Assembly: GCF_006864535.1 (NCBI RefSeq)
Contig: NZ_QHLL01000002.1
Span: forward strand, 62,001 to 126,000
Direction: 5' to 3'
Origin: Campylobacter sp. MIT 12-8780
Lineage (GTDB): Bacteria > Campylobacterota > Campylobacteria > Campylobacterales > Campylobacteraceae
Length of the DNA stretch: 64,000 nucleotides
In this document: in pieces, positions 8,933 through 18,299 of the stretch
How positions within the stretch are numbered: the first letter of the stretch is position 1
How the letters are laid out: each line of letters starts with the position of its first letter
The notes under the pieces: generated by a model
What the model was told of the DNA's origin: nothing
The model's input: only the letters and a program-made list of their open reading frames with translations
Databases searched by the model: none
Position numbers and translations under genes: made by a program

Positions 8933-9733
8933 ATGGTTAGTATGAGAGATTTGCTTGAATGCGGTGTGCATTTTGGGCATCAAACACGCAGGTGGAATCC
9001 AAAGATGAAAAAATTCATTTTTGGCGAGAGAAAAGGCATTTATGTTATTGATTTGCAAAAAACCTTGCGTTATTTTCGCTACACTTACAACATCGTAAGA
9101 GACGCAGCTGCTGAGGGTAAAACTATACTTTTTGTAGGCACAAAAAAACAAGCTTCAGCTGCCATTAAAGAATATGCTGAAAAATGCGGTATGCCTTATG
9201 TTAATCATCGCTGGCTTGGCGGTATGATGACAAATTTTGGCACCATTCGTCAAAGCATACGCAAGCTTGAAATTATAGAAAAAATGGAAGAAGATGGCTC
9301 TATCAAGCTTTTAACCAAAAAAGAAGCCTTAATGCTTACTCGCAAAAAGGAAAAACTTTTAGCTTATCTTGGCGGTATAAGACATCTTAAAACTCAACCT
9401 GATATGATTTTTGTGATTGATACGGTTAAAGAAAAAATCGCTGTAAAAGAAGCTAATCGCTTAAGAATTCCTGTAGTTGCACCACTTGATACAAATTGTG
9501 ATCCTGATCTTGTAACCTATCCTATCCCAGGAAATGATGATGCGATCCGCTCAGTGCAGCTTTTCTGCCAAGAAATGTCAGAAGCTATCATCGAGGGCAA
9601 GGCTTTAAGAGAGCAAGATGAGGATATAAGCGAAGAAAAACAAGAAGTCAGCGATGAAGAAAAAGAAGCTATCGTTGAAGAAGCAATGAGTGAAGAATTT
9701 AGCGAAGAAGACTTTGAAGAAGAGGAAAAATAA
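8933..9733 (+). CDS. rpsB: 30S ribosomal protein S2
   Basis: S2 binds the head-body junction of the small subunit. The start is the ATG at 8933, giving [17 protein letters not shown], with AAGGAG seven bases upstream. A GTG at 8897 is in frame but lies inside the leader hairpin and would add a non-family extension. Conserved S2 segments include [17 protein letters not shown] and PDMIFVIDT. The last 40 residues are a very acidic tail ([18 protein letters not shown]), longer than in E. coli and common in this group. It is followed after 2 bases by tsf. Confidence 0.98.
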   Translation: MVSMRDLLECGVHFGHQTRRWNPKMKKFIFGERKGIYVIDLQKTLRYFRYTYNIVRDAAAEGKTILFVGTKKQASAAIKEYAEKCGMPYVNHRWLGGMMTNFGTIRQSIRKLEIIEKMEEDGSIKLLTKKEALMLTRKKEKLLAYLGGIRHLKTQPDMIFVIDTVKEKIAVKEANRLRIPVVAPLDTNCDPDLVTYPIPGNDDAIRSVQLFCQEMSEAIIEGKALREQDEDISEEKQEVSDEEKEAIVEEAMSEEFSEEDFEEEEK

Positions 9734-9735
9734 TC

Positions 9736-10812
9736 ATGGCTGAAATCACTGCACAAATGGTAAAAGAGCTTCGTGAAAGCACCGGAGCTGGAATGATGGA
9801 TTGTAAAAATGCTCTTAAGGAAACTGAGGGCGATTTTGAAAAAGCGGTGCAATACTTACGCGAAAAAGGACTAGGAAAAGCAGCTAAAAAAGCTGATCGC
9901 TTAGCTGCTGAAGGGCTAGTAAGCGTTAAAGTGAGCGAGGATTTTAAGCAAGCGACTTTAAGTGAGATTAATTCAGAAACTGATTTTGTAGCTAAAAACG
10001 AGCAATTTATCGCCTTAACTAAAGATACCACAGCTCACATTCAAGCTCAAGCTATCAGCACTACTGAAGAGCTTAATAAAAGCGTGATTAATGGCACTCC
10101 TTTTGAAGAATACCTTAAATCTCAAATCGCAACCATAGGTGAAAACCTTGTTGTGCGTAGATTAGCCACCTTAAAAGCTGGTAATAACGGCATAGTCAAT
10201 GGCTATATCCACACTAATGGACGCGTTGGCGTTATCATCGCTGCAAGTGCTGAGAGTGAAGAGGGTGCGAAAAAAATCACTGATTTTTTAAAGCAACTTT
10301 GTATGCATATAGCTGCTATGAAGCCTGTATATCTTAGCTATAAAGACTTAGATATCAATTTTGTAGAGCAAGAATACAAAGCCTTAGTTGCCGAGCTTGA
10401 AAAGGATAATGAAGAGCGAAGAAGACTCAAAGATCCAAACAAGCCAGAGCATAAAATTCCAAAATACGCCAGCAGAAAGCAACTTAGCGAGGCTATCTTA
10501 AAGCAAGCTGAAGAGGATATCAAAGCTGAGCTTAAAGCTCAAAACAAACCAGAAAAAATTTGGGCAAATATTATCCCAGGTAAGCTTAATAGCTTCATCA
10601 GTGATAATTCTCAGCTTGACAGCAAACTCACTTTAATGGGGCAATTTTTTGTAATGGATGATAAAAAAACCATAGAACAAGTCATAGAAGAAAAGATCAA
10701 AGAACTTGGCGTAAAATTTGAAATCATCGAGTTTATCCGCTTTGAAGTGGGCGAAGGACTTGAGAAAAAGTCTGAGGACTTTGCTGCTGAAGTAGCTGCA
10801 CAAATGAGCTAA
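9736..10812 (+). CDS. tsf: Translation elongation factor Ts
   Basis: Nucleotide exchange factor for EF-Tu. It has the N-terminal UBA-like domain (VKELRESTGAGMMDCKNAL), the exchange signature SETDFVAKN (about residues 79-87) and the dimerisation core. At 358 residues it is longer than E. coli EF-Ts because of a lysine/glutamate-rich insert around residues 215-270, which I also recall for other campylobacters. The gene lies 2 bases after rpsB and 1 base before the ABC gene, so it is part of the same transcript and under the same leader. Confidence 0.98.
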   Translation: MAEITAQMVKELRESTGAGMMDCKNALKETEGDFEKAVQYLREKGLGKAAKKADRLAAEGLVSVKVSEDFKQATLSEINSETDFVAKNEQFIALTKDTTAHIQAQAISTTEELNKSVINGTPFEEYLKSQIATIGENLVVRRLATLKAGNNGIVNGYIHTNGRVGVIIAASAESEEGAKKITDFLKQLCMHIAAMKPVYLSYKDLDINFVEQEYKALVAELEKDNEERRRLKDPNKPEHKIPKYASRKQLSEAILKQAEEDIKAELKAQNKPEKIWANIIPGKLNSFISDNSQLDSKLTLMGQFFVMDDKKTIEQVIEEKIKELGVKFEIIEFIRFEVGEGLEKKSEDFAAEVAAQMS

Positions 10813-10813
10813 A

Positions 10814-11449
10814 ATGGAACTTTTAAGAGCGGAAAATTTAAGCCACAGCTTTGATTATCCGCTTTTTAAGGATTTATGCTTTAGTCTTAATGAGGGACAA
10901 AGCATAGCCATACAAGGAAGTTCAGGTTGTGGAAAATCCACACTTTTACACATACTTTCTACACTTTTAAAACCAAATTCAGGAAAAGTTCTTTTTCAAA
11001 ATCATGATCTGTATGCCTTAAGTGAAAGTGAAAGACTAAGGATAAGAAGGTATTTTTTTGGCATTATCTTTCAAGCTCATTATCTTTTTAAGGGTTTTTC
11101 TGCTTTTGAAAATATAGAACTTGCTAGCGTCTTATCAGGACAAGGTTTAGATAAAAGCTTACTTGAAAAGCTTGGCATAGCTCATCTTTTACATCAAAAA
11201 ATCGCTAAACTCAGCGGAGGACAGCAACAAAGAGTAAGCATAGCAAGGGTGCTTTGCAAAAAACCTAAGATCATCTTTGCAGACGAGGCAACAGGAAATT
11301 TAGACAAAGAAAATGCCACTAAGGTCATAGAAATTTTAAACAGCTATGTAAAAGAAAATGCAGGTGTTTTGATCTTTGTAACGCATGATAATTCGCTTGC
11401 TTTGCTTTGCGATGAGCAGTATAAGCTAAGTCAAAATGGAATTTGTTAA
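10814..11449 (+). CDS. ABC transporter ATP-binding protein, LolD/FtsE-like
   Basis: A single nucleotide-binding domain of 211 residues: Walker A GSSGCGKST (35-43), signature LSGGQQQR (about 134-141), Walker B IIFADEATGNLD and a switch His in FVTHD. The short length and the lipoprotein/MacB-type signature place it in the LolD/MacB/FtsE subfamily. No permease gene is adjacent, so its partner is elsewhere; a lipoprotein-release role is possible. It overlaps the fliR start by 14 bases. It resembles Cj1180 as I recall it. Confidence 0.88.
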   Translation: MELLRAENLSHSFDYPLFKDLCFSLNEGQSIAIQGSSGCGKSTLLHILSTLLKPNSGKVLFQNHDLYALSESERLRIRRYFFGIIFQAHYLFKGFSAFENIELASVLSGQGLDKSLLEKLGIAHLLHQKIAKLSGGQQQRVSIARVLCKKPKIIFADEATGNLDKENATKVIEILNSYVKENAGVLIFVTHDNSLALLCDEQYKLSQNGIC

Positions 11450-12203
11450 TTATCTTGGCGATAAAAATGTCGCGGCTTTTTTCTTGCTTTTTGCAAGAGT
11501 AAGTGGGATTTTTGTTTTTTTTCCTTTTTTTTCACACAATAATATCCCAAATATTATCAAAGCAACTCTAGCCTTGTTTTTAACTATGTTTTTATTTCCT
11601 TTAGCAAAGCTTGAAATGCCAAGTTATAATTCTTTTTTTATCTTGCAAATTTTAAGTGAAGCTTTACTTGGAATGATAGCTGGACTTTTACTGAGTATAG
11701 TTTTTGCTTTCGTGCAGTTTGCAGGCGAGCAAATGGCTTTTACCATGGGCTTTACTATGGCAAGTGTGCTTGATCCAAGTTCTGGAGCGAGTGTGCCTAT
11801 TACTTCTCAAATTTTAAATTTGCTTGCCTTGCTTGTATTTTTAGCCTTTGATGGGCATCATTTGATCTTGCTTTTTTTGAGTAATTCTTTAACTTATATT
11901 GATTTGGGTGGTTTTTATCCGGGCGAAAATTTGCTTCGTTATGTTAATACAAGTATGCTTAATATCTTTATGATAGGCTTTGCGATGGCTTTTCCGATCT
12001 TGGCGATTAATCTTTTAGCGGATTTAATCTTTGGGCTTTTGATGAAAACTATGCCTCAATTTAACCTTTTGGTTGTGGGTTATCCTATAAAAATTGCGCT
12101 TGGTTTTGTAGTTTTGGTTTCGATTTTAGCGATAATGATGCAGTATTTTAAAGAACTTATTTTAAAAGTTTTTTCAAATATGCAAACTTTATTCTTTATC
12201 TAA
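11436..12203 (+). CDS. fliR: Flagellar export apparatus protein FliR
   Basis: Polytopic core component of the flagellar type III export gate (FliPQR complex), 255 residues with about six hydrophobic helices. The central conserved segment GEQMAFTMGFTMASVLDPSSG (about 89-109, written here to its limit) is diagnostic. The C-terminal QFNLLVVGYPIKIALG is also typical. It begins inside the end of the ABC gene and is followed after 56 bases by the acidic-protein gene, which has its own AAGGAA site. Confidence 0.96.
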   Translation: MEFVNYLGDKNVAAFFLLFARVSGIFVFFPFFSHNNIPNIIKATLALFLTMFLFPLAKLEMPSYNSFFILQILSEALLGMIAGLLLSIVFAFVQFAGEQMAFTMGFTMASVLDPSSGASVPITSQILNLLALLVFLAFDGHHLILLFLSNSLTYIDLGGFYPGENLLRYVNTSMLNIFMIGFAMAFPILAINLLADLIFGLLMKTMPQFNLLVVGYPIKIALGFVVLVSILAIMMQYFKELILKVFSNMQTLFFI

Positions 12204-12259
12204 GCATTTAATAATAAAAAATATCTTAAAATATAGTTTTTCATCTTAAGGAATGGTGC

Positions 12260-14140
12260 ATGAAAATCGTATTGCTCAATAAAAACCCTATCGTTTCAAA
12301 ACTTGTGCGTTTGAGTGCTGAAAAAATAGCTTATGAATTTGAAGAGTTTGAAAATGTTGAGGACTTTCAAGGAAGAAGTGATATTATCATCATTGATAAT
12401 GAAGTTGAAGCTGATATAAAAGAGCTTACTCAAAAATGCGAAAAGCTCATTTATTTGAGTCCAAAAAGTGCTGAAAATGTTGAAGGTGTAGAAAATTTAC
12501 ACAAGCCATTTTTGCCAACTGATTTGATAAAACTCATAGAAAATAAAACCATAGAAGAAGCTCAAGTTGTTGAAGAACCAAGCGTCAAAGAAGAAGATAA
12601 AGAGCCTGTAAATAAAGAAGAAAATCCTTATGATGATATGGAGCTTGATCTTGATGCTTTGAATTTTGAAGATATTGATGATACAAATACAGATAAAAAA
12701 GAGCAAGAAAATCAAGATGAAACAGCTTTGAAAGATGAAGCTAAAGAAGAATTAAATTCTCAAGATGAGCCTAAAATCCAAGATGAACCTTCATCAAATC
12801 AAACTCAAGATGAAGAAGAAAACAAAACACAAAAAGAAGATGAAGTACAAGAGCCTCAAGTAGAAGATCTAAGCGAGCAAGAGAAAAAAATTACAAAGCT
12901 TGAAGGACAAGATGAGCATTTTGATGAGAAGGATTTAGATAGAGTTTTCAAGATGAGCGATGAAGAAAAATCAGTTAGCAAGCCTGAAGAATTCGATGAT
13001 GAAGAGCTGAAAGACTTTGATTTAAATCTTGATCAAACACAGCCTCAAGCTTTACCTGAAGAACTCAGCCAAGAAGAATCAGCACAAACTCAAGATGAAA
13101 ATGCAGCCCAAACTCCTTCTTGGGCTGATGAACCTATAAATTTAGATGAATTAAGCCAAGATTTAGCTCAAGATGAGACAAAAGTTCATGAAGAGCTTGA
13201 TTTACATAAGCCTAAAGAAATTTCACAAGAACCAGCTTTAGAACAAAGTGAAGCTTTGCAAGAAGATATGCAAGAAAACCAAGATAAAGCAGCTCAATCT
13301 CAAGAGACTGAAGTTCAAGATGAGACGGATAAGCTTGTTTCTAACGAAGATGATAAGATAGGTGATTTGACTGATTTGCCTAAGCAAGAGCTTGCAGGAG
13401 AAAAGATAAGCGAAGCTTCAAGCCAAACAGAAACTCAAGTTGAAACAAACACCGAGCAAACCCAGCAAATTCAAGATGAAACAAAAACTCAACACTTAAT
13501 GCAAGCAGAATTAAAAGATGAAACTCAAGATGAGCTTAAAACTCAAGATGAAAAAGAGTCCAAAACTTCACAAGAAACTCAAGATGAGCCAGTTCATGAG
13601 CCTTTCAGTGTTGAGGAAAAGCAAGAAAAGCAAATTGATTTTGATGATATACCAGAAGATGCGAAATTTTTAGGGCAGGTTGAGACAAAAGAAGAGCAAA
13701 ACGAGCCTCAACCTCAACTTATCGATGAAGAAGATTTAAAAGCTGATGAAAACTTAAGCGCTCAAGATAAAATCAAAGCCGAACTTGCTGCACTAAATGA
13801 TTTGGATAAACAGGATTTGCAAAACGAAGAGTCACCAAGCCCTAAACTAGAAAATGCTGAAATTCAAAAGGATATAGAACAGCTCAATGAAAGAGAAATT
13901 CAGCTTGCCTTAGGCGAAGAAGTGAGCGAGGAAGAGCCAACGCAAGAGCCTATAGAGTCAGCACATACTCAAACAACACAAGAAACCCCAAGCCAAAAAA
14001 GCGATGAGATCATCGATGAGCTTAGCAAAAGTATAGCCGCAGCTGTAAATGAAAGTATTAAAGATGATACTTTAAAAGCTGCTTTAAAGGGTATGAATAT
14101 GAACATTAGCATTAACATCAAATTTGATGAGAAAGCTTAA
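12260..14140 (+). CDS. Large highly acidic low-complexity protein (Cj1178-like)
   Basis: 626 residues in three parts. Residues 1-95 look like a degenerate receiver-type alpha/beta domain (MKIVLLNKNPIVSKLVRLSA, then DIIIIDNEVEAD and KPFLPTDLIKLI). Residues 100 to about 560 are an extreme Glu/Asp/Gln-rich region built from variations on QDE(T/P/L), with very few hydrophobics, and are presumably disordered. The last 45 residues are ordered-looking again, from SDEIIDELSKSIAAAVNESI to an alternating hydrophobic strand NMNISINIKF. C. jejuni has a shorter highly acidic protein at this place between fliR and gmk. The function is unknown. The position suggests co-expression with flagellar and translation genes, not a proven role. 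Confidence 0.8.
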   Translation: MKIVLLNKNPIVSKLVRLSAEKIAYEFEEFENVEDFQGRSDIIIIDNEVEADIKELTQKCEKLIYLSPKSAENVEGVENLHKPFLPTDLIKLIENKTIEEAQVVEEPSVKEEDKEPVNKEENPYDDMELDLDALNFEDIDDTNTDKKEQENQDETALKDEAKEELNSQDEPKIQDEPSSNQTQDEEENKTQKEDEVQEPQVEDLSEQEKKITKLEGQDEHFDEKDLDRVFKMSDEEKSVSKPEEFDDEELKDFDLNLDQTQPQALPEELSQEESAQTQDENAAQTPSWADEPINLDELSQDLAQDETKVHEELDLHKPKEISQEPALEQSEALQEDMQENQDKAAQSQETEVQDETDKLVSNEDDKIGDLTDLPKQELAGEKISEASSQTETQVETNTEQTQQIQDETKTQHLMQAELKDETQDELKTQDEKESKTSQETQDEPVHEPFSVEEKQEKQIDFDDIPEDAKFLGQVETKEEQNEPQPQLIDEEDLKADENLSAQDKIKAELAALNDLDKQDLQNEESPSPKLENAEIQKDIEQLNEREIQLALGEEVSEEEPTQEPIESAHTQTTQETPSQKSDEIIDELSKSIAAAVNESIKDDTLKAALKGMNMNISINIKFDEKA

Positions 14141-14142
14141 AC

Positions 14143-14763
14143 GTGCAAGGTGGTTATATACTTTTGATCTCTGGACCAAGCGGGGCAGGTAAATCCACGC
14201 TTTTAACTCATTTGATGAGCGAATTTAAAGATGAGCTTTATTTTTCTATCTCTTGCACCACAAGAAAACCTCGAGATGGCGAGATAGATGGGGTTCATTA
14301 TCATTTTGTAAGTGAGGCAGATTTTCAAAAAGGTATAGATGAGGGAGCCTTTTTAGAATGGGCTAAGGTGCATAATAACTTTTATGGCACCTCTTTAAAG
14401 CACACTCAAAAAGCCCTTGCTGAGGGTAGAGTGGTGATTTTTGACATCGATGTGCAAGGTTTTTGCATAGTCAAAGAAAAACTTAAAGATGAATTAAGCT
14501 CAGTTTTTATCACAACAAAGACAAAAAATGAACTTGAAAAAAGACTTATTAATCGAAAAACTGATACAATAGACACGATCAAAAAACGTCTCATTGTAGC
14601 TGAAAATGAGATGAATTTCATCGCTCAATATGATTTTTTAATCATCAATGAGGACTTAGAACAAAGTTATAAAGAGCTTAAAGCTGTCTTTAAAGCGTGC
14701 AAAAAACGCGTGCAAAGTAAGGCTGTAGCTGAAATTCAAACTCAATGGTATAAAGGAGAATAA
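14143..14763 (+). CDS. gmk: Guanylate kinase
   Basis: Converts GMP to GDP with ATP. P-loop GPSGAGKS at residues 11-18, GMP-binding segment SCTTRKPRDGEIDGVHYHFV, and the lid arginines in KKRLIVAENEM. 206 residues, as expected. The start is GTG at 14143, two bases after the acidic gene stop; no nearer ATG fits the family N-terminus. The stop abuts tatA (1 base between). Confidence 0.96.
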   Translation: MQGGYILLISGPSGAGKSTLLTHLMSEFKDELYFSISCTTRKPRDGEIDGVHYHFVSEADFQKGIDEGAFLEWAKVHNNFYGTSLKHTQKALAEGRVVIFDIDVQGFCIVKEKLKDELSSVFITTKTKNELEKRLINRKTDTIDTIKKRLIVAENEMNFIAQYDFLIINEDLEQSYKELKAVFKACKKRVQSKAVAEIQTQWYKGE

Positions 14764-14764
14764 A

Positions 14765-15013
14765 ATGGGTTTAAGTTCTATAGGACCGGGACAATGGCTG
14801 ATTATCTTACTTATCATCGTGCTTTTATTTGGGGCAAAAAAAATTCCAGAGCTTGCAAAAGGCTTAGGTAAAGGCATAAAAACCTTTAAAAGCGAGATGA
14901 GTAATGATGAAGATGAGGCAAATAAAAATTCTGCAAAGCTTGAAGAAAAGCCAGATGCAAAGGTTTTTACAAGCGATGAGGGCATAAAAAGCGACGAGCA
15001 AAAGAAAGCTTAA
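14765..15013 (+). CDS. tatA: Twin-arginine translocase subunit TatA
   Basis: Small pore-forming component of the Tat pathway, which exports folded proteins. One N-terminal membrane helix (about residues 9-24, QWLIILLIIVLLFGAKK), the conserved FGAKKIPELAKGLGKGIK hinge and amphipathic helix, and a charged tail; 82 residues. SD AAAGGAG precedes the ATG. tatC and tatB are not in the window. Confidence 0.96.
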   Translation: MGLSSIGPGQWLIILLIIVLLFGAKKIPELAKGLGKGIKTFKSEMSNDEDEANKNSAKLEEKPDAKVFTSDEGIKSDEQKKA

Positions 15014-15016
15014 GTT

Positions 15017-16621
15017 TTGAAAACAAGAGTGTATGAGTGCGTAAAGCAAGGCTTAGAGCAAGACTTTGTGCTTGAAAGCCCAAAGGATAAAAACCTTGCT
15101 CATTTTGCAACCCCACTTGCCTTTTCTTTGGCTAAGGAGTTAAGAAAAAATCCTAAGCTTATCGCTGAGGAATTAGCTCATAAATTTAAAGATGAAACAC
15201 TTTTTGAAAAGGTTGAGGCTGTTAATGGCTATGTGAATTTTAAGCTTTCGCGTGAGTTCTTAAACGATGAAGCCACAAAGGCTTTAAGCAAGAGTGAGGA
15301 TTTTGCAAAAGGAAGTGTTAAAAAGCAAAGTTTTTTGCTTGAATATGTGAGTGCAAATCCTACAGGACCGCTTCACATAGGACATGCTAGAGGGGCTGTT
15401 TTTGGCGATACTTTAGCTAGGGTAGCAAGGCATTTGGGTTTTAAATTTGACACTGAATATTATATCAATGATGCAGGTAATCAAATCGAGCTTCTAGGAC
15501 TTTCAGTGCTTTTGGCTGTGCGTGAAAATGAGCTTAAACAAAACGTTGTTTATCCTGATCAGTATTATAAGGGCGAGTATATCAAAGAGCTTGCTAAGGA
15601 AGCTTTGGCTGAGTTTGGGGCGGATTTTTTTGAAGAAAAAAATATCTCTAAAATCGCTTCTTGGGCAAAGGATAAAATGCTTATTGAGATCAAAGCAACT
15701 TTAGCCACAGCGCGTATAAAAATCGATCATTTCATCAGTGAATTAAGCTTGTATAAAGAGCTTAACGCTACACTTGAGGCTTTAAAAGCAAATCATGCTA
15801 GCTATGAAAAAGAGGGCAAAATTTGGCTTAAGTCAAGTCAAAAAGGCGATGAAAAAGACCGCGTCATCGTGCGAGAAGATGGGCGAGGAACTTACCTTGC
15901 TGCTGATATAGTCTATCATAAAGATAAACTAAGCAGAGGCTATGATAAGTGTATCAATATCTGGGGAGCTGATCATCACGGCTACATAGCTAGGATGAAA
16001 GCAGCGATGAGTTTTCTTGGTTTTGATGAGAATAAACTTGAAGTGATTTTAGCGCAAATGGTTTCCTTACTTAAAGATGGCGAGCCTTATAAGATGAGTA
16101 AGAGGGCTGGAAATTTCATACTTATGCAAGAAGTGCTTGATGAGATAGGAGCTGATGCCTTGCGTTTTATCTTTTTAAGTAAAAAATGCGATACACATCT
16201 TGAGTTTGACATTAATGAACTTAAAAAGCAAGATAGCTCAAATCCGGTTTTTTATATCAACTACGCACACGCGCGCATTCATCAAGTATTTGCAAAGTCT
16301 GGCAAGAGTGTAGAGCAAGTTATCAACGCTGATCTAAGTAAGCTCAATGATGAGGCTTTAAATTTGCTTTTTGAAAGCTTAAATTTACATGCTATTTTAT
16401 GCGATGCTTTTGAAAATAGAGCTTTGCAAAAGATAGCAGACTATCTAAAAAGCCTAGCAGCAAGCTTTCATAAATTCTACAATGAAAACAAAGTGCTAGG
16501 CACAGATAATGAAGACGCCCTACTAAAACTCTTTGCAGTAGTGGCTCTAAGCATAAAAACAGCCCTAAAGCTTATGGGTATAGAAGCAAAAGATAAGATG
16601 AATGCTGATGAGCTGAAGTAG
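15017..16621 (+). CDS. argS: Arginyl-tRNA synthetase
   Basis: Class I aminoacyl-tRNA synthetase, 534 residues. HIGH motif at residues 120-123 in SANPTGPLHIGHARG, KMSK motif in YKMSKRAGNF, ArgS-type N-terminal domain and C-terminal anticodon-binding DALR domain (YAHARIHQVF onward). The start is TTG at 15017, three bases after tatA; this is the only position giving the standard N-terminus. It is the last gene of the rpsB operon and is followed by a terminator. Confidence 0.97.
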   Translation: MKTRVYECVKQGLEQDFVLESPKDKNLAHFATPLAFSLAKELRKNPKLIAEELAHKFKDETLFEKVEAVNGYVNFKLSREFLNDEATKALSKSEDFAKGSVKKQSFLLEYVSANPTGPLHIGHARGAVFGDTLARVARHLGFKFDTEYYINDAGNQIELLGLSVLLAVRENELKQNVVYPDQYYKGEYIKELAKEALAEFGADFFEEKNISKIASWAKDKMLIEIKATLATARIKIDHFISELSLYKELNATLEALKANHASYEKEGKIWLKSSQKGDEKDRVIVREDGRGTYLAADIVYHKDKLSRGYDKCINIWGADHHGYIARMKAAMSFLGFDENKLEVILAQMVSLLKDGEPYKMSKRAGNFILMQEVLDEIGADALRFIFLSKKCDTHLEFDINELKKQDSSNPVFYINYAHARIHQVFAKSGKSVEQVINADLSKLNDEALNLLFESLNLHAILCDAFENRALQKIADYLKSLAASFHKFYNENKVLGTDNEDALLKLFAVVALSIKTALKLMGIEAKDKMNADELK

Positions 16622-16664
16622 GATTTGTCTTTTTTGCGTATTTTTTCTTAACACAAAAGTATTC

Positions 16665-16690
16665 AAGCCCATAAATTGGGCTTTTTCTTA
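16665..16690 (+). terminator. Rho-independent terminator after argS
   Basis: AAGCCC (16665-16670) and GGGCTT (16678-16683) form a 6-bp stem with a 7-base loop, followed by a T run. It lies 44 bases after the argS stop and between convergent genes. Confidence 0.75.
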
Positions 16691-16713
16691 AAAGTTAAGT
16701 TTTTGTAAAATCA

Positions 16714-17472
16714 TCATTGCAAAACTATAGCCCCAAAAACTACATAAGGTGTGTAAATTTCTATATCATAGTCGCTATATCGATGATAAATTTCCTCAAT
16801 GCCAGCCTTTGCAATGCTCTCGCGCAGATCAAGCACCCCACAAAGCGCACCCATATAGCTACGACCATCTTTATAATCAGCAAGCACTGATTCTATGTAT
16901 TCAGGCACACTTTCTAGCTCATCATTTGTCATTATATGGTTTTTGTTTGCATACACTTGTATCGCAAAAGTTGCTACTTTTAAGCCCTCAAATTGCAATT
17001 TTTTGATATCTCTTATTTGCTCGCGTGCTTGCGAGATGATCTCAAGGCAAATCGTATTAAATTCAGCACTAGCTTTGGTGCTTACATTAAGCCAAAGGTA
17101 TTTGTGTTCTATCCATATCTGCAAAGCTTCCTCGCCTTTGCCTAGCTGACACCACAAATCCACACTACGCGTGTTTTTATCCTTGCCTTGTGCATTTCTT
17201 ATAGGTTTTTTTGAGCCTTTGCAATCAAGTCCTACTTCACTATAAACATAAGGCGTGATTAGGTGCAAAGCGTGTGCCATACTTGCATATCCAGTTCTTT
17301 CACCAAGTATAAAAGGAAATTCACCGATATCTTTTTGCATGGTTAGATTGATCTCAAATACTTTGTATGCAAAGTCGTTAAAGAATTTTTTAAATTTCCT
17401 ACCATTGGTAAAACTATCACTTTTGTAATGTTTATCAAGTAGATAATACTTTGCGTATTTAAAATTTTCCAT
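16714..17472 (-). CDS. Orphan protein with a PD-(D/E)XK-like residue pattern
   Basis: 252 residues, not recognised as a named family. No signal peptide or membrane helix is seen. Glu79, Asp105 (in RSVDLWCQ) and IEHK (Glu122, Lys124) are spaced like the acidic-lysine core of PD-(D/E)XK nucleases, with a beta-strand-like LQIWIEHK. This is my own pattern reading and could be chance. The AAGGAAAAAA-type ribosome site and normal codon use support a real gene. It sits in an accessory patch between argS and carB that I do not recall from C. jejuni. A stand-alone defence or DNA-processing role is possible but not shown. Confidence 0.6.
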   Translation of the reverse strand: MENFKYAKYYLLDKHYKSDSFTNGRKFKKFFNDFAYKVFEINLTMQKDIGEFPFILGERTGYASMAHALHLITPYVYSEVGLDCKGSKKPIRNAQGKDKNTRSVDLWCQLGKGEEALQIWIEHKYLWLNVSTKASAEFNTICLEIISQAREQIRDIKKLQFEGLKVATFAIQVYANKNHIMTNDELESVPEYIESVLADYKDGRSYMGALCGVLDLRESIAKAGIEEIYHRYSDYDIEIYTPYVVFGAIVLQ

Positions 17473-17506
17473 TCTTTTTTTCCTTGATTTGAATTGTTTA
17501 TATAAG

Positions 17507-18226
17507 CTATTTTATCATAATTTTTCCTGCTTTGGCATATTCTTTGTCTTTAAGCTCATTTATCGTATCAATGATGATACCAACGACGATATTAAGGATT
17601 ACAAAGCTTGCTACGAGTATAAAACTCACAAAAAGTATCCACGCATAAGGGTAGAGTTCTAAGATGGGACGCACTATATTTTCACTCCAACCTTCTAAAG
17701 TCATGATTTGAAAAAGGGTATAAAAACTTCTACCTAAATTTCCAAAATACTGCGGAAAATCAACCCCAAAAAACTCTACACAAAGCACCCCATACACATA
17801 CAAAACAAAAAGTAAAACTACACCCGTGCAAGCAACACTTGGTAGAGATCTTAACATAACTGAAACGATAAAATTAACTTGTGGCAGTGTAGAAAACAAG
17901 CGAAATAAGATAAAAACTCGCAAAAAGCGAAGTATGGAAAGATCGCCAAGTATTGGTGAAGCAGAGATTGCGATAACAATAAGATCAAAGATATTTAGCT
18001 TTGATTTAAAAAAGCTTAAACGCAAAGCTACAATTTTTGCAAGCATTTCAATGCAGAAAAACCAAAGGCAAAGATTGTTTAAGTTATGCAATATAGTATT
18101 TTGCTTTAAGTTGGTTTCAGTCATCAAGCCTAAGATTATGGCATTAAAAAGCACAACAGATGAGATAAGATAATTTGTAAATTTTGAATTTATAAAATTT
18201 TCAAATTTATGTAAAAGTTTGAGCAT
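17507..18226 (-). CDS. Single-domain voltage-gated sodium channel (NaChBac/NavAb type)
   Basis: One six-helix ion-transport domain of 239 residues, which would assemble as a tetramer in the inner membrane. S4 carries Arg100, Arg103 and Arg109 (LRFLRVFILFR), fewer than in NavAb. The pore helix and filter read TLEGWSE (176-182), against TLESWSM in NavAb, so sodium selectivity is likely. S6 ends in VILNIVVGIIID and a short charged C-terminal helix follows. I start at ATG 18226 behind AAAGGGA; a GTG five codons upstream is less likely. Such channels in other bacteria affect motility and pH homeostasis. Confidence 0.88.
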   Translation of the reverse strand: MLKLLHKFENFINSKFTNYLISSVVLFNAIILGLMTETNLKQNTILHNLNNLCLWFFCIEMLAKIVALRLSFFKSKLNIFDLIVIAISASPILGDLSILRFLRVFILFRLFSTLPQVNFIVSVMLRSLPSVACTGVVLLFVLYVYGVLCVEFFGVDFPQYFGNLGRSFYTLFQIMTLEGWSENIVRPILELYPYAWILFVSFILVASFVILNIVVGIIIDTINELKDKEYAKAGKIMIK

Positions 18227-18299
18227 TTTAATCCCTTTCACCCTAAAAATTTAAGCTTATCTTACTTAACTTAAAATGGTTTGTGCCAAATTTGTAAAG

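Noticed and set aside
12497-12715. Minus-strand Phe/Ile-rich frame inside the acidic-protein gene
   Set aside because: It is the mirror of Glu/Asp/Lys codons (GAA/GAT read as TTC/ATC); it has no ribosome site and the plus gene is well supported.
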